NCBI GenBank assembly: GCA_022711405.1
Contig: JAKLFC010000013.1
Coordinates: forward strand, 1 to 64,000
Length of the DNA stretch: 64,000 nt
DNA from: Bacteroidota bacterium
GTDB taxonomy: Bacteria; Bacteroidota; Bacteroidia; Bacteroidales; JAGONC01
Reading direction: 5' to 3'
In this document: positions 33,302 through 45,239 of the stretch, in pieces
Position numbering within the stretch: position 1 is the first letter of the stretch
How the letters are laid out: every line of letters begins with the position of its first letter
Notes under the pieces: generated by a model
What the model saw: the letters and a program-made list of their open reading frames with translations, nothing else
Databases searched by the model: none
Told to the model about the DNA's origin: nothing
Made by a program: the position numbers and the translations under genes

Positions 33302-36300
33302 ATGGCCTTTAGAAAAGATACCATCATCAACAGTAACTTCGATACGATCACCATCAGTCTGGCCTCACCCGAAATGATCCTGGAACGATCCAGCGGAGAG
33401 GTGCTCAAGCCGGAAACGATCAACTACCGTACGTACAAACCTGAAAGGGATGGGTTGTTCTGCGAAAGGATCTTCGGACCGGTAAAAGACTGGGAATGCC
33501 ACTGTGGCAAATACAAACGGATCCGTTATAAAGGGATCGTATGTGACAGGTGTGGCGTTGAAGTAACGGAAAAAAAGGTCAGAAGGGAACGCATGGGACA
33601 TATCCAGCTGGTAGTCCCTGTAGCACATATCTGGTTTTTCAGGTCATTGCCCAATAAGATCGGTGCGTTGCTGGGACTATCCACCAAAAAGCTGGATTCC
33701 ATCATTTATTATGAACGGTATGTGGTCATCAATCCCGGCATCAAAGCCAGGGACGGTATACAGTACCTGGATTTCCTGACGGAGGAGGAATATTTTGAGA
33801 TTGTTGAGAGCCTGCCTTCCGATAACCAGTATCTGGATGACTCCCATCCGGATAAGTTCGTGGCAAAGATGGGGGCGGAGGCCCTTCATGACCTTCTGGC
33901 CCATCTTGACCTTGACAAGACCTCGTATGAACTGCGGCACAAGGCAAATACCGAATCATCCCAGCAAAGGAAACAGGATGCATTGAAACGCCTGCAGGTG
34001 TATGAATCTTTCCGTGAAGCCAACAAGAAGATCGAAAACCGGCCTGAATGGATGATCGTCAAAGTGGTGCCGGTGATTCCTCCTGAACTCAGGCCCCTGG
34101 TGCCGCTGGATGGCGGCAGGTTTGCCACTTCCGACCTGAACGATCTGTACCGCCGTGTGATCATCCGGAATAACAGGCTCAAGCGCCTGATCGAGATCAA
34201 GGCACCGGATGTGATCATGCGCAATGAAAAGCGAATGCTGCAGGAAGCAGTGGATTCCCTTTTCGATAATTCCAGGAAAGTGAATGCGGTGAAAACAGAA
34301 TCCAACCGTCCCCTGAAATCGCTCTCAGACAGCCTCAAGGGCAAGCAGGGCAGGTTCCGGCAGAATCTTCTGGGTAAACGTGTGGATTATTCGGGCCGTT
34401 CTGTGATCGTAGTAGGTCCGGAATTGAAGCTGAACGAATGCGGTTTGCCCAAGGAGATGGCATCTGAGCTTTTCAAGCCGTTCATTATCCGGAAAATGCT
34501 TGAACGGGGCATTGTCAAGACCGTCAAGTCTGCAAAAAAGATCGTCGACCGTAAAGATCCGGTCGTATGGGATATCCTTGAGAACATCCTCAAGGGGCAC
34601 CCGGTGATGCTCAACAGGGCACCCACGCTTCACCGTCTTGGGATCCAGGCCTTCCAGCCCAAATTGATCGAGGGGAAGGCCATCCAGCTGCATCCGCTGG
34701 CCTGTACGGCATTCAACGCTGACTTCGACGGAGACCAGATGGCAGTGCATGTCCCCCTTGGCAATGCAGCCATCCTCGAAGCCCAGCTGCTGATGCTGGC
34801 ATCTCACAATATCCTCAATCCGGCCAATGGAGCGCCTATCACCGTTCCTTCCCAGGACATGGTTCTCGGCTTGTACTATCTGACCAAAGGACGCCGGAGC
34901 TTACCCGACAATCCTTCCAGAGGGGAGGGCCGTATTTTTTACTCTCCCGAAGAGGTGACCATTGCCTACAACGAAGGAAAAGTGGACCTTCACGCTTTTA
35001 TTAAAGTGCGGCTGACCGTCCAGGAAGACGGCAATGAGGTGACAAAGATCATTGAGACCACTACCGGACGTATCATTTTCAACAATTATGTGCCGGAAGG
35101 ATATGGCTTCATCAATGAACTGCTGACAAAGAAATCCCTCAGGGATATCATAGGCAACATCATGCGCAAGACCGGAACAGCGGCCACTGCCAGGTTCCTG
35201 GACGATATCAAGGACCTCGGATTCGAGATGTCGTTCAAGGGAGGACTCTCCTTCAACCTTGCCGACGTGATTGTACCGGCCATCAAGGATAAGCTGATCG
35301 GCAGCGCCAACGCCGAAGTGGATGAAGTCGTCAGTAACTACACCAACGGATTCATTACCAATAATGAACGTTACAACCAGATCATCGACATCTGGACACA
35401 TACCAACTCGCAGCTCACCCAGGAACTGATCAAACAACTGTCGCAGGACCGCCAGGGATTCAATCCGGTGTTCATGATGCTGGATTCCGGAGCCAGGGGA
35501 TCCAAGGAACAGATCCGGCAGCTTTCGGGCATGAGGGGATTGATGGCGAAGCCACAGAAATCTGGCGCTGCAGGGGGTGAAATCATTGAAAATCCAATCC
35601 TGTCCAATTTTAAAGAGGGTTTGTCGGTTCTTGAGTATTTCATTTCCACCCATGGTGCCCGGAAAGGTCTGGCCGACACGGCCCTTAAGACGGCTGACGC
35701 CGGTTACCTTACCCGTCGTCTGGTGGACGTTGCACAGGATGTCGTCATCACGGAGGAAGACTGCGGAACATTGCGTGGTTTGACCATCACCGCACTGAAA
35801 AAGAACGAAGAGGTGGTTGAGAAGCTGCTTGACCGTATCCTGGGAAGGGTGTCGCTGCATGACGTATACCACCCCCAGACGGGAAACATCATTGTTGCAG
35901 CGGGAGAAGAGATCACCGAGGAAATTGCCCTGGAGATCGACAACTCGCCCATTGAAGGCGTTGAGATCCGTTCGGTACTTACCTGTGAAGCCAAGCGGGG
36001 CGTCTGTACGAAATGCTATGGACGTAACCTGGCCACCGGCAGACTGGTGCAAAAGGGAGAAGCCGTGGGCGTGATTGCGGCACAGTCGATCGGCGAGCCT
36101 GGTACGCAGCTGACCCTGAGGACATTCCACGTTGGTGGTACGGCATCCAATATTGCCATCATATCCAAGATAGAGGCGAAGTACGGCGGGATCATCGAAA
36201 TAGAAGAGCTCCGGTCGGTGGATTACACCGATAAGGAAGGTAACTCTTACCAGATGGTCGTAGGCCGTTCAGCTGAAATGAGGATCATCGATAAGAACAC

Positions 36301-37597
36301 CAACATAGTCCTGTCTTCGAGCAATATACCCTACGGAGCAAAACTGTATTTCCGGAATGGCGATGAGGTGAAAAAGGGAGAGCTGATCAGCGAATGGGAT
36401 CCCTGGAATGCGGTGATCCTTTCGGAGGTCAGCGGAAAAGTGGTCTTTGAAAGCATCATCGAAGGTATCACCTACCGTATCGAATCTGATGAACAAACAG
36501 GATACTACGAGAAAGTGATCATTGAATCGCGTCTCAAGACCAAGAATCCATCCATCAGCATCATGGGAAAGGCAGGAGAAGAGATCAAAGCATACGACAT
36601 TCCGGTGGGTGCCCATATTCAGGTGGAGGATAGTTCAGACATCAAGGCTGGCGACATCCTGGTAAAGATACCCAGGTCCTTTGGCAAATCGGGTGACATC
36701 ACTGGAGGTCTGCCAAGGGTCACCGAGCTGTTTGAGGCGCGTAATCCATCTGATCCTGCCATCGTTGCCGAGATTGATGGGGTGGTATCCCTGGCGAAGA
36801 AGCTGAAGAGAGGAAACCGCGAAGTGGTGATCACTTCCAAAACAGGTGAGGAAAAGCATTACCTTATTCCTACTTCCAAGCAGATCCTTGCCCAGGAGAA
36901 CGACTATGTGAAAGCAGGCACACCTCTATCCGAAGGCGCCATGACGCCGTCCGACATCCTGGCCATCAAAGGCCCGATGAAGGTGCAGGAATATATCGTC
37001 AACGAAATCCAGGAAGTGTACAGGCTGCAGGGTGTGAAGATCAATGACAAGCATTTTGAGGTGATCGTCCGTCAGATGATGCGCAAGGTGGAAGTCGCTG
37101 ATCCGGGAGATACCAAATTCCTTGAAGGAGAACTTGTCAGCAAGAACGAGTTCCAGGATGAGAACGACTGGATCTTTGGGAAGAAGGTAGTTGTTGATTC
37201 CGGTGATTCGCTCAGCTTCCGGTCAGGGCAGATCGTCAGTGCCCGCAAGTTAAGGGATGAGAACTCCTTGCTCAAGAGGAAGGACAAGCGTCTGGTGGAA
37301 GCCAGGGATTCGCAGCCAGCTACGGCAAAGCAGGTTTTGCAGGGTATTACACGAGCATCACTTCAAACCAAGAGCTGGATCTCTGCCGCATCCTTCCAGG
37401 AAACTACCAAGGTGCTCACCGAAGCTGCCATACGGGCAAAGACCGATGATCTTGAGGGATTGAAGGAGAACGTGATCATTGGCCATCTGATACCTGCCGG
37501 TACTGGCCTGAGGGAATATGAGAACCTGATCGTAGGAAGCAGGGAAGAGTATGAAACCCTGATGGCATCAAAAGAAGATATAACCATAACAGAATAA
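33302..37597 (+). CDS. rpoC: RNA polymerase beta' subunit
   Basis: 1431 residues, usual length for the phylum. N-terminal zinc site [20 protein letters not shown]; catalytic Mg site [16 protein letters not shown]; bridge-helix region ([19 protein letters not shown]); second zinc site from CGTLRG with [12 protein letters not shown]-terminus intact ([17 protein letters not shown]). Co-transcribed with rpoB and followed 11 bp later by the DUF3467 gene. Confidence 0.98.
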   Translation: MAFRKDTIINSNFDTITISLASPEMILERSSGEVLKPETINYRTYKPERDGLFCERIFGPVKDWECHCGKYKRIRYKGIVCDRCGVEVTEKKVRRERMGHIQLVVPVAHIWFFRSLPNKIGALLGLSTKKLDSIIYYERYVVINPGIKARDGIQYLDFLTEEEYFEIVESLPSDNQYLDDSHPDKFVAKMGAEALHDLLAHLDLDKTSYELRHKANTESSQQRKQDALKRLQVYESFREANKKIENRPEWMIVKVVPVIPPELRPLVPLDGGRFATSDLNDLYRRVIIRNNRLKRLIEIKAPDVIMRNEKRMLQEAVDSLFDNSRKVNAVKTESNRPLKSLSDSLKGKQGRFRQNLLGKRVDYSGRSVIVVGPELKLNECGLPKEMASELFKPFIIRKMLERGIVKTVKSAKKIVDRKDPVVWDILENILKGHPVMLNRAPTLHRLGIQAFQPKLIEGKAIQLHPLACTAFNADFDGDQMAVHVPLGNAAILEAQLLMLASHNILNPANGAPITVPSQDMVLGLYYLTKGRRSLPDNPSRGEGRIFYSPEEVTIAYNEGKVDLHAFIKVRLTVQEDGNEVTKIIETTTGRIIFNNYVPEGYGFINELLTKKSLRDIIGNIMRKTGTAATARFLDDIKDLGFEMSFKGGLSFNLADVIVPAIKDKLIGSANAEVDEVVSNYTNGFITNNERYNQIIDIWTHTNSQLTQELIKQLSQDRQGFNPVFMMLDSGARGSKEQIRQLSGMRGLMAKPQKSGAAGGEIIENPILSNFKEGLSVLEYFISTHGARKGLADTALKTADAGYLTRRLVDVAQDVVITEEDCGTLRGLTITALKKNEEVVEKLLDRILGRVSLHDVYHPQTGNIIVAAGEEITEEIALEIDNSPIEGVEIRSVLTCEAKRGVCTKCYGRNLATGRLVQKGEAVGVIAAQSIGEPGTQLTLRTFHVGGTASNIAIISKIEAKYGGIIEIEELRSVDYTDKEGNSYQMVVGRSAEMRIIDKNTNIVLSSSNIPYGAKLYFRNGDEVKKGELISEWDPWNAVILSEVSGKVVFESIIEGITYRIESDEQTGYYEKVIIESRLKTKNPSISIMGKAGEEIKAYDIPVGAHIQVEDSSDIKAGDILVKIPRSFGKSGDITGGLPRVTELFEARNPSDPAIVAEIDGVVSLAKKLKRGNREVVITSKTGEEKHYLIPTSKQILAQENDYVKAGTPLSEGAMTPSDILAIKGPMKVQEYIVNEIQEVYRLQGVKINDKHFEVIVRQMMRKVEVADPGDTKFLEGELVSKNEFQDENDWIFGKKVVVDSGDSLSFRSGQIVSARKLRDENSLLKRKDKRLVEARDSQPATAKQVLQGITRASLQTKSWISAASFQETTKVLTEAAIRAKTDDLEGLKENVIIGHLIPAGTGLREYENLIVGSREEYETLMASKEDITITE

Positions 37598-37607
37598 TTC
37601 AGACCAA

Positions 37608-37922
37608 ATGGAAGACCAGAAAAAGATGGGACAGATCAACATTGAGCTGAGCGATGAGATCGCCGAGGGAATCTATTCCAATCTGGCGATCATCACCCAC
37701 TCTCAGTCGGAGTTCATTGTGGATTTTGTCAAGATGATGCCCGGCGTACCTAAAGCCAAGGTAAAATCGAGGATCATCCTGACGCCGCAGCATGCAAAAA
37801 GACTGTACCGTGCCCTGAAGGATAACATTACCAAGTATGAATCCGTGCATGGTACGATCAAAGAACCTGTGGGCGATGCCATGCCTCCCTTTGCACTGGG
37901 AGGTCCGTCGGCACAAGCCTGA
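37608..37922 (+). CDS. DUF3467 protein
   Basis: A 104-residue protein: INIELSDEIAEGIYSNLAII, HSQSEFIVDFVKMMPGVPKA, ILTPQHAKRLYRALKDNI, the DUF3467 pattern. In Bacteroidota it habitually follows rpoC, which hints at a role tied to transcription or the ribosome, but I know of no proven function. Last gene before a strong bidirectional terminator. Confidence 0.88.
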   Translation: MEDQKKMGQINIELSDEIAEGIYSNLAIITHSQSEFIVDFVKMMPGVPKAKVKSRIILTPQHAKRLYRALKDNITKYESVHGTIKEPVGDAMPPFALGGPSAQA

Positions 37923-37928
37923 AAATCA

Positions 37929-37962
37929 AAAGAGGGTGTCTCAGCAGTGAGGCACCCTCTTT
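37929..37962. terminator. bidirectional terminator, rpoC operon / tricorn gene
   Basis: aaagagggtg (37929-37938) pairs with caccctcttt (37953-37962); A-run on one side and T-run on the other let it serve both the + operon and the convergent minus gene. Confidence 0.85.
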
Positions 37963-37967
37963 GGTTA

Positions 37968-40900
37968 TTACCTGGTCTTATCGGGTGCAGCCGGAATATC
38001 CGGTATCTCTTTGTAGTTCTTCAGCTCCTCCTTTATGATTTCGATGGCTTTGTTCAACTGATCGTCAATGCCGTCATATTCCCTGGCAGGATCGTTGTCC
38101 ACATAGAAATCCGGTTCGACACCGATACCTTCGATGATCCATTTGCTTTCGTCGGCCGAATAGGAGGCAAACTCCGGTTTGCGAAGGTCTCCACCGTCGA
38201 TGAAGGGCAATGATCCCCGGATCCCGACAACCCCGCCCCATGTTCTTTTGCCCACGATCTTTCCAAGTTCGTGTTTCTTGAAGGCATAGGGAAAAAGATC
38301 CCCGTCGGATGCGGAATATTCGTTGATCAGCATCACCATCGGGCCGCGCATCATTTGACGCGGCGTCTGGGATGGCACTGAAACGTTGCGTGACATGTTC
38401 GATCGTGTGACCTCACGGCTCAGCCTTTCGATGATCATCGGAGAGACATTACCTCCACCGTTGCCACGGTCGTCGATGATCAATCCTTTTTTGTTCAGCT
38501 GGGGATAAAAATATTTCACAAATTCATTCAGACCCGCAGGACCCATATCGGGTATGTGAATATAACCCACTTCCCCGTTCGTTGCCTCGTTCACTTTCCG
38601 GATATTGTCCTGTACCCAGTCGTAATAATAAAGGTTCGATTCATCCCTCACCGGAACAATGATAACCTCCCTGCTGCCTTCCATGGATGTATTCTTTCCG
38701 ACGGTCAGTTCCACCTGTTTGCCAGCGGTGCCGATGAGCGACATGTAGATATCGTTCATCGTACGGGTTGAAACTCCATTGACCGCAAGGATGTAATCAC
38801 CAGTCGTTACATTCACCCCCACCTCTGTCAGGGGTGATCTCAGATCATCGTTCCAGTTCTGTCCCTGAAGGATTTCATCCACCTTGTAATAACCTGAGGG
38901 ATCCCTGGTGATCCGTGCGCCGAGCAAACCCAGTTGTATCCTGGCAGGTTGCGGCTTGTCGCCGCCGCTGATATAGGCGTGACCTACACTCAGCTCGCTG
39001 ATCATCTCGCCGATAACGTAGTTGAGATCATTCCGGTTGTTCACATAGGGCAGCAGCACACCATATTTCTCTTTCATCGCAGGCCAGTCAACACCATGCA
39101 TGTTGGATACGTAGAAGAAATCCCGCATCTGTCGCCAACTCTCGGTGAAAATTTGTTCCCATTCGGACTTGAAATCAACCATCACCTTCATGTTCGACAG
39201 GTCAAGGGCTTTTTCTGTTTTAACGGGTCCGGAGGGCAGGTCGATGATATAGTAGGACGATCCCTTGCCCAGAAGCATTTTTTTCCCATCGTGGGAGATC
39301 TCAAATCCTCCTTCGGCATTCAGGTCCGTCTCTTTTTTGTCTTTCAGGTCGAACAGCTTGATGGAGCGGCTGCCTGTTGAAGAAGCGAAGCTGTAGTAGA
39401 TCTTTTCCCCGACGCTGCGCAGTCCGCGGTAATTGCCGGCTGCCACGGGGAGTCCGATCACCCGCTGGCTGATGCCGTCCAGATCGATGACAATATCTTT
39501 GCTTTCTGTTTTGGGCTTGTCATCCGTTTTGGTCTTTGGTTCCTCTTTAACCGTGGTGTCTTCTGTTTTGATGCTCACCTCGTCGTTCACCGGAGCGAAA
39601 GGGGAGGGTGTATCCTTTGTCAGGGTGAGCATGTACAACCTGTCCATATCCTGATAGGCGTAGTTCCATTCAACCTGGCTATAGGTAGGGTTGAAATCCC
39701 TGTCTGAAACAAAGAAAAGGTATTTTCCGTTCTCACTGAAGGCAGGGCTGGAGGTACCATACCATTGATCCGTAAGGTCATATGTGTTTTCCGATTCAAG
39801 GTTATAAAGGCAAAGCGTGTTCATTCCAGTGGTTACCGGCCTGCAGAATGCGATCCATTTGTTGTCAGGAGAGAATGTATAGGAATAGAACTCGCCCACG
39901 TTGGACTGCTCGATTTCCGTGATCTTTCCGGATTCGATGTCAACATACTGCAGCCTTAGTTTTTTATCGGCCCACAGGAGCTTTTTGCTATCAGGGGACC
40001 AGATCAGCGAATATTTATATGTGTCGCCGTTTTTCGTGACAGCAACGGGAGCTTCGGTGCCATCCTGATTTATGATGTAAATCTCATCCTCGCCTGATTT
40101 GTCAGAGATGAAGGCGATATGCCTGCCATCAGGTGACCAAAGTGGATTCCTGTCGTGGACACCGGGCGATTTGGTGAGGTTGCGCGTGATCCCGTGTTCG
40201 GCGGGAACGGTCCATAAATCGCCGCGAGCCCAGAAGAGAGCTCTTTTACCATCCGGTGAGATCTCATAGGAAACAATGTTTTTCGAGGCATCCACCAGTT
40301 CATTCCTGCCTGAAAGGAAATCATCGGCGATCTGTACGGTGATTTTTCTGGTCTGTTCACTGGAAAGGTCGAGGTAATAAAGAAAACCCCCTTTTTCAAA
40401 AACGATGGCATTGTCGCCCAGTGAGGGAAATTTAATGTCATAATCGTTAAAGCTGGTCACTTTCCTGGTTTCTTTTGTGGTGGTGTTGTACACAAACAGG
40501 TTCATGGTCCTGTCACGGTCGCTCAGGAAATAGATCCTGTCTTTATACCACATGGGAATGATGTCCTGAGCATCATTGCTGGTGATATTGGTCGTGGTGC
40601 GTTGTTGAAAGTCGTAGATCCAGATATCATCGGCCATTCCTCCCCGGTAATATTTCCAGGTACGGAACTCCCTGAACACTCTGTTATAGGCCATTTTCTG
40701 ACCGTTTTCCGAATACGAGCAGAATCCCCCGCGCGGAAAAGGGAGTTCAGAGGACAATCCTCCCTCTTTGCTGACGCTGAACAGCTGCCCGGTAAAATCG
40801 TTAAAGGATTGCTTCCGGCTGCGGTAAATGATATTCTTGCCGTCCGGAGTCCAGGTCATCACAATGTTATTGGGCCCCATCCTGTCTGAGATGTCATCCC

Positions 40901-41228
40901 GCCCCAGGGTGGCCGTGTAGGTGAGCCGGACGGGAACTCCTCCCTGAGAAGGCATGAGGTACACCTCCGTGTTCCCGTCATACTGGGCAGTAAAAGCCAA
41001 TAGATTTCCATCGGGTGAAAAACGGGCAAACATCTCATAACCTTCATGGTTGGTTAATTTCCTGGCGATGCCACCTGCTTTGGCAACCGTATACAGATCA
41101 CCTGCATAGGAGAAAACAACCTGGTAGCCGTGGATCGCAGGAAAACGAAGCAGACCTGTTTCACTCTGTGCCGTCACATAAAAAATGCTGATCAACAGCA
41201 AAAACATGGTAAAAACAATTTTTTTCAT
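37968..41228 (-). CDS. tricorn-type S41 peptidase, exported
   Basis: 1086 residues. Signal peptide MKKIVFTMFLLLISIFYVTA. Residues about 25-340 and 340-540 form beta-propellers with WD40/TolB-like blades (FSPDGNLLAFTAQYDG, WSPDGRHIAFISDKSGEDEI). A low-complexity Lys/Thr linker lies near 555-580. Then the C1 helical domain with NMHGVDWPAM (the His expected for the tricorn active site), a PDZ domain (about 755-840) and the S41 core: DDRGNGGG, then NEYSASDGDLFPYAF with the nucleophile Ser, and KRTWGG. It degrades peptides, here probably in the periplasm because of the signal peptide. Confidence 0.9.
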   Translation of the reverse strand: MKKIVFTMFLLLISIFYVTAQSETGLLRFPAIHGYQVVFSYAGDLYTVAKAGGIARKLTNHEGYEMFARFSPDGNLLAFTAQYDGNTEVYLMPSQGGVPVRLTYTATLGRDDISDRMGPNNIVMTWTPDGKNIIYRSRKQSFNDFTGQLFSVSKEGGLSSELPFPRGGFCSYSENGQKMAYNRVFREFRTWKYYRGGMADDIWIYDFQQRTTTNITSNDAQDIIPMWYKDRIYFLSDRDRTMNLFVYNTTTKETRKVTSFNDYDIKFPSLGDNAIVFEKGGFLYYLDLSSEQTRKITVQIADDFLSGRNELVDASKNIVSYEISPDGKRALFWARGDLWTVPAEHGITRNLTKSPGVHDRNPLWSPDGRHIAFISDKSGEDEIYIINQDGTEAPVAVTKNGDTYKYSLIWSPDSKKLLWADKKLRLQYVDIESGKITEIEQSNVGEFYSYTFSPDNKWIAFCRPVTTGMNTLCLYNLESENTYDLTDQWYGTSSPAFSENGKYLFFVSDRDFNPTYSQVEWNYAYQDMDRLYMLTLTKDTPSPFAPVNDEVSIKTEDTTVKEEPKTKTDDKPKTESKDIVIDLDGISQRVIGLPVAAGNYRGLRSVGEKIYYSFASSTGSRSIKLFDLKDKKETDLNAEGGFEISHDGKKMLLGKGSSYYIIDLPSGPVKTEKALDLSNMKVMVDFKSEWEQIFTESWRQMRDFFYVSNMHGVDWPAMKEKYGVLLPYVNNRNDLNYVIGEMISELSVGHAYISGGDKPQPARIQLGLLGARITRDPSGYYKVDEILQGQNWNDDLRSPLTEVGVNVTTGDYILAVNGVSTRTMNDIYMSLIGTAGKQVELTVGKNTSMEGSREVIIVPVRDESNLYYYDWVQDNIRKVNEATNGEVGYIHIPDMGPAGLNEFVKYFYPQLNKKGLIIDDRGNGGGNVSPMIIERLSREVTRSNMSRNVSVPSQTPRQMMRGPMVMLINEYSASDGDLFPYAFKKHELGKIVGKRTWGGVVGIRGSLPFIDGGDLRKPEFASYSADESKWIIEGIGVEPDFYVDNDPAREYDGIDDQLNKAIEIIKEELKNYKEIPDIPAAPDKTR

Positions 41229-41424
41229 GATTTAGGTGTTAGTATGTGATTTCCATTTCGAAAATAATAAAAACGGGAATTTTAGCGAATAATATGCCAT
41301 TTTATTTAAATGACTGTAAAGAAGGAAGTTATTTATTTCCTTTACAGGGCCAACAGCTGCAGGTGTCGGATACCGGACACTATTTGTACAAAACTGAACA
41401 CGGGATATTCATTGACAATACATA

Positions 41425-41454
41425 TTGGCATCCCGTCGAAAATCCCTAATTTTG
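41425..41454 (+). promoter_or_regulatory. promoter of the PLP enzyme gene
   Basis: TTG (41425-41427), 19-bp spacer, TAATTTTG (41447-41454): full consensus match, 36 bp before the ATG at 41490. Confidence 0.75.
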
Positions 41455-41489
41455 TCGTAATTATCCAATTCATCACAAAATCATTGGTC

Positions 41490-42686
41490 ATGGAGGATTC
41501 AAAAAAACTTGGTTTCAATTCCAGATTAATTCATTCAGGGGGGATGGAGGACGCTCTGGGGAGCGCAGTGGTACCCATTTATCAGACATCCACCTTTAAG
41601 TTCAGGAATGTGGATCACGGGGCCCAGTGCTTCTCCGGTGAGTCCGACGGGTACATTTATACCCGTCTGGGAAATCCGACCATCAAGGCCCTGGAGAAGA
41701 CGCTTGCCAGCCTGGAGGGCGGTTATGGAGGTATTGCCACTTCATCCGGGATGGGTGCCGTCTCGACCGTTTACATGACCTATCTGGCCCAGGGTGATCA
41801 TATGGTCAGTCATGAATCCCTCTATGGCCCCTCCCGGGTGATCATGGAAACATTGTTTTCGCGTTTCGGGATTGAATCTTCGTATGTGGATGCCACAAAT
41901 CCTGACAACATCAGGGATGCCATCCGGCCCAACACGAAACTGATCTATCTTGAAACTCCGGCCAATCCTACCATGGGGATCACCGATATTGAAGCTGTGG
42001 CGAATCTTGTGAAAGGAAAGAACATAAAGATCTGCGTGGATAATACTTTCTGCAGCCCTTACCTGCAGAATCCACTGTCCCTGGGAGCAGATATCGTATT
42101 GCATTCGATGACCAAGTTCATCAATGGTCATGCGGATGTGGTAGCGGGAATGATCGTCGCCAAAACCAGGGAAGATTATCAAAAGATGAGGCCAGTCATG
42201 ATCAATGTCGGATTCAACATGGACCCGCATCAGGCATTCATGGTGCACAGGGGTCTTAAGACCTTGGCTTTACGTCTTGACCGTGCCCAGCAAAATGCGA
42301 TGCAGGTGGCCAGGTTTCTCGAAGGACACCCTATGGTGGAATGGATCAAATACCCCGGGCTTGCTTCCCATCCCCAGTATGAACTGGCACAACGGCAGAT
42401 GAGAGGGCCCGGTTCGATGATCAGTTTTGAGCTCAGGGGCGGGCTTGTAGCAGGAAAGATCCTGATGAACCATGTTCAGCTGGCCCTGCTGGCCGTGTCG
42501 CTGGGGGGAGTGGAAACGCTTATTCAGCACCCTGCTTCCATGACCCATTCAAAAATGTCGAAAGAGTCGCGTGAGCTGGCAGGGATCACCAACGGACTGG
42601 TCCGTCTGTCGGTTGGCATTGAGGATGCCGGGGATATCATCGCAGATCTCAATCAGGCCCTGGACAAAATATCATCCGAAACCTGA
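41490..42686 (+). CDS. trans-sulfuration PLP enzyme (methionine gamma-lyase / cystathionine gamma-lyase type)
   Basis: The ATG at 41490 gives a 398-residue protein of family length; the frame is open back to 41310 but the promoter at 41425-41454 excludes that. PLP lysine is Lys209 in [12 protein letters not shown]; other sites are [23 protein letters not shown] and [10 protein letters not shown]. The Cys that marks classical methionine gamma-lyases (LYGCT) is absent: this reads LYGPS. So substrate may be cystathionine, O-acylhomoserine or methionine; it cannot be fixed from sequence. Confidence 0.88.
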   Translation: MEDSKKLGFNSRLIHSGGMEDALGSAVVPIYQTSTFKFRNVDHGAQCFSGESDGYIYTRLGNPTIKALEKTLASLEGGYGGIATSSGMGAVSTVYMTYLAQGDHMVSHESLYGPSRVIMETLFSRFGIESSYVDATNPDNIRDAIRPNTKLIYLETPANPTMGITDIEAVANLVKGKNIKICVDNTFCSPYLQNPLSLGADIVLHSMTKFINGHADVVAGMIVAKTREDYQKMRPVMINVGFNMDPHQAFMVHRGLKTLALRLDRAQQNAMQVARFLEGHPMVEWIKYPGLASHPQYELAQRQMRGPGSMISFELRGGLVAGKILMNHVQLALLAVSLGGVETLIQHPASMTHSKMSKESRELAGITNGLVRLSVGIEDAGDIIADLNQALDKISSET

Positions 42687-42718
42687 CCGTTATATTTCGA
42701 ATTTTCCGTGTTCTTTTC

Positions 42719-45022
42719 ATGCACAGATTGAACATACGGTTACTTGCCTTCTTACTCATCCTGCCCGCTGTATGCGCCATACTGCCTGCCGCAGGGCAAA
42801 AAGTGTGTCTTGTCCTTAGTGGCGGGGGAGCCAAGGGTGTTTCTCATATTGGTGTCATCCGTGCACTGGAAGAGAATGGCATACCCATCGATTGCATTGC
42901 AGGCACGTCGATGGGAGCGCTTATAGGAGGATTCTATGCTTCTGGTTATACGACGCAGGAGATGGCCCAGCTGTTCGCATCCAGGGATTTCCAGATGTGG
43001 ATATCAGGTAAAATGCCTTCCTATTACGAGGCATATTTCAAAAAGGAAGAGCCCAACGCCACCTGGTTTGAGATCGACATGGATTATGAGCGCATTCAGA
43101 GCACATCCATCCTGCCCACCAACCTGATCTCTCCCATCATGCTGGATTTCATGATCGTGGAGAAATTTGCACCAGCCAACGCCGTATGCCAGGGAAATTT
43201 CGACCGGCTGATGTTGCCCCTGCGTTTTGTAGCTGCTGATGTTGCTGAGAACAAATACATTATCATCAGGGAAGGAGATCTGGCTGTCGGACTCCGTGCA
43301 GCCACCACCTATCCTTTCTATTTCAGGCCCATCCGCATGAAGGGTAAACTTCTCTTTGACGGTGGAATGTACAATAATTTCCCGATCGATGTGGCCCTGG
43401 AGGAGTTTAATCCGGATGTGATCATCGGTAGCAAATGTGCAGGCAATTACGAGGCCCCGGAGGAGGATGATGTGATATCACAGCTGCAGAACATGCTGAT
43501 GGAAAACACCGTATATGATGTACCTCCCGAAAAGGGTGTACTCATCGAACCGGAACTCAGGTCAGTAAACGTAGTGGATTTTTCGCGGTCCCAGGAATTT
43601 ATTGATAGCGGCTATGTGGCAACGCTCCGGAAGATTGACGCCATCAAAGCGTTCATTCAGCGCCGTTTTCCGCCGGATTCAGTCACAAGAAAGCGGGAAT
43701 TGTTTAACCATCAGAAACCGCCACTGATATTCAATAACGTGGAGGTTCAGGGTTTGAACGAGGACCAGGCGCAGTTTGTATCCCGTTCCCTGATGAGGAA
43801 AAGGGATTCGATGACCATCAACGAGCTCAGAAGAGAATATTTCAAACTTCAGACCGACAAGCTGTTTGAGTATGTCTTCCCTGTTGCACTGTACAACGAG
43901 ACCGACGGATGCTATAAGCTGAACCTGGATTTTAAAAAGCAAAAGAACCTGACCCTGCAGCTGGGCGGCAACCTGTCTTCTTCACCCATCAACGAGGCTT
44001 ACTTCGGGGCAAAGTTCAACCTGTTGTCCAGCTTTTATTTTGGAATAAAAGCAAGTACGTACATTGGCAGGTTTTACAGTGCAGCCCAGATCGATCTGAA
44101 GACAGAGCTCCCCACGCGGCTTCCTTTTTATCTGAAATCCACCATTTCTTTCAACCAGTGGGACTACTTTGAGACCTCCACGATCTTTTTTGAAGATAAG
44201 GATCCTTCTTATCTTGTTGAGACGGAAAACCATGTCGACTTCTACCTGGGATTTCCCACCGGGACAAATGCCAAGCTGGACCTGGGGGGAGGCATTGCCC
44301 GACAGCGCGAGGATTATTACCAGACCAACCAGTTCAGCAGCAATGATACAGCAGACCGCACCTATTTTGACTGCTATTCATGGGGCGGTATCTACGAGAT
44401 CAATACATTGAATGCAAAGACATACCCAAGCTCGGGTTATAACGTGCTGTTATCCCTTCGGTTCATCGGAGGAGATGAGGAGAATATCCCGGGTTCCACA
44501 TCCAACGATACAGACTTTTTTTACCAGCGCCACCACTGGTGGAAGTTCAGGGCAAAATACGAGACCTATTTCCCGCCCATCGGACCAGTCACCCTTGGGA
44601 TTTACACGGAGGCACTGCTTTCCAGTCAGCCGCTGTTTAATAATTATGTATCCAGCGTGCTTGCTGCTCCGGCGTTTCAGCCCATACCTGAAAGCAAGAC
44701 CCTTTTTCTGCCTGAATTCAGGGCGTACAATTATGCGGCCCTCGGGTCGAGGGTAGTGTATAAGGTGCTGAAAAACATTCATTTCCGGCTCGAAGGATTC
44801 GCTTTCTTCCCATTCCAGGAAATCCTCGAGCAACCTGACCTTTCGGCCGAGATGGGTGGCCTGTTTGAGAGCCATTATTTCCTGGGTTCAGCCGCTACCG
44901 TTTACCAAAGCCCCATCGGACCTGTAAGCCTGAGCGTGAACTACTACGACCGAGATGTAGACCGGTTTTCCTTTATCGTAAATATCGGATACATCCTTTT
45001 TAACAAAAGAGCCCTTGAATGA
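42719..45022 (+). CDS. patatin-like phospholipase with POTRA and outer-membrane barrel
   Basis: 767 residues. Signal peptide to about residue 26. Patatin domain about 28-300: oxyanion loop SGGGAKG (35-40 region), nucleophile Ser64 in GTSMG, Asp214 in DGGMYNNFP, the Ser-Asp dyad. About 340-410 resembles a POTRA domain ([20 protein letters not shown]). About 410-767 is a BamA/TamA-like beta-barrel (alternating strands, ending in a short C-terminal strand). This is the type Vd autotransporter plan (PlpD/FplA). It would expose or release a lipase at the cell surface. 32 bp after the PLP enzyme. Confidence 0.88.
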   Translation: MHRLNIRLLAFLLILPAVCAILPAAGQKVCLVLSGGGAKGVSHIGVIRALEENGIPIDCIAGTSMGALIGGFYASGYTTQEMAQLFASRDFQMWISGKMPSYYEAYFKKEEPNATWFEIDMDYERIQSTSILPTNLISPIMLDFMIVEKFAPANAVCQGNFDRLMLPLRFVAADVAENKYIIIREGDLAVGLRAATTYPFYFRPIRMKGKLLFDGGMYNNFPIDVALEEFNPDVIIGSKCAGNYEAPEEDDVISQLQNMLMENTVYDVPPEKGVLIEPELRSVNVVDFSRSQEFIDSGYVATLRKIDAIKAFIQRRFPPDSVTRKRELFNHQKPPLIFNNVEVQGLNEDQAQFVSRSLMRKRDSMTINELRREYFKLQTDKLFEYVFPVALYNETDGCYKLNLDFKKQKNLTLQLGGNLSSSPINEAYFGAKFNLLSSFYFGIKASTYIGRFYSAAQIDLKTELPTRLPFYLKSTISFNQWDYFETSTIFFEDKDPSYLVETENHVDFYLGFPTGTNAKLDLGGGIARQREDYYQTNQFSSNDTADRTYFDCYSWGGIYEINTLNAKTYPSSGYNVLLSLRFIGGDEENIPGSTSNDTDFFYQRHHWWKFRAKYETYFPPIGPVTLGIYTEALLSSQPLFNNYVSSVLAAPAFQPIPESKTLFLPEFRAYNYAALGSRVVYKVLKNIHFRLEGFAFFPFQEILEQPDLSAEMGGLFESHYFLGSAATVYQSPIGPVSLSVNYYDRDVDRFSFIVNIGYILFNKRALE

Positions 45023-45239
45023 AAGGGTATTTCACTGCCAGGGATAATTTTCCGCAAAGTATTCACCATTTTGATTTATTACTAATTTTGCACTCCACTG
45101 AGGTCTTTACGTATCACGATTGTGAAGATTTCCATTTCCCCGGAAGAGGTATCGGAAAGGGAAGATTGTACTGGGTACTTAACTGAAGATCATAATCCCT
45201 CTGTGAGGGAGGAGAATGCTAACATAAAGGAAAGAAGCC
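45023..45239. promoter_or_regulatory. intergenic region before the DUF349 gene, possible promoter
   Basis: TAATTTTG, a TAnnTTTG match, lies in gatttattactaattttgc (about 45083-45091), but no TTG at proper distance and about 150 bp from the ATG. No gene. Confidence 0.35.

Noticed and set aside
41294..41449. Small frame of 51 codons between tricorn and the PLP enzyme
   Set aside because: The wording looks protein-like, but the best promoter of the next gene overlaps its end, no start signal is seen and no family fits.
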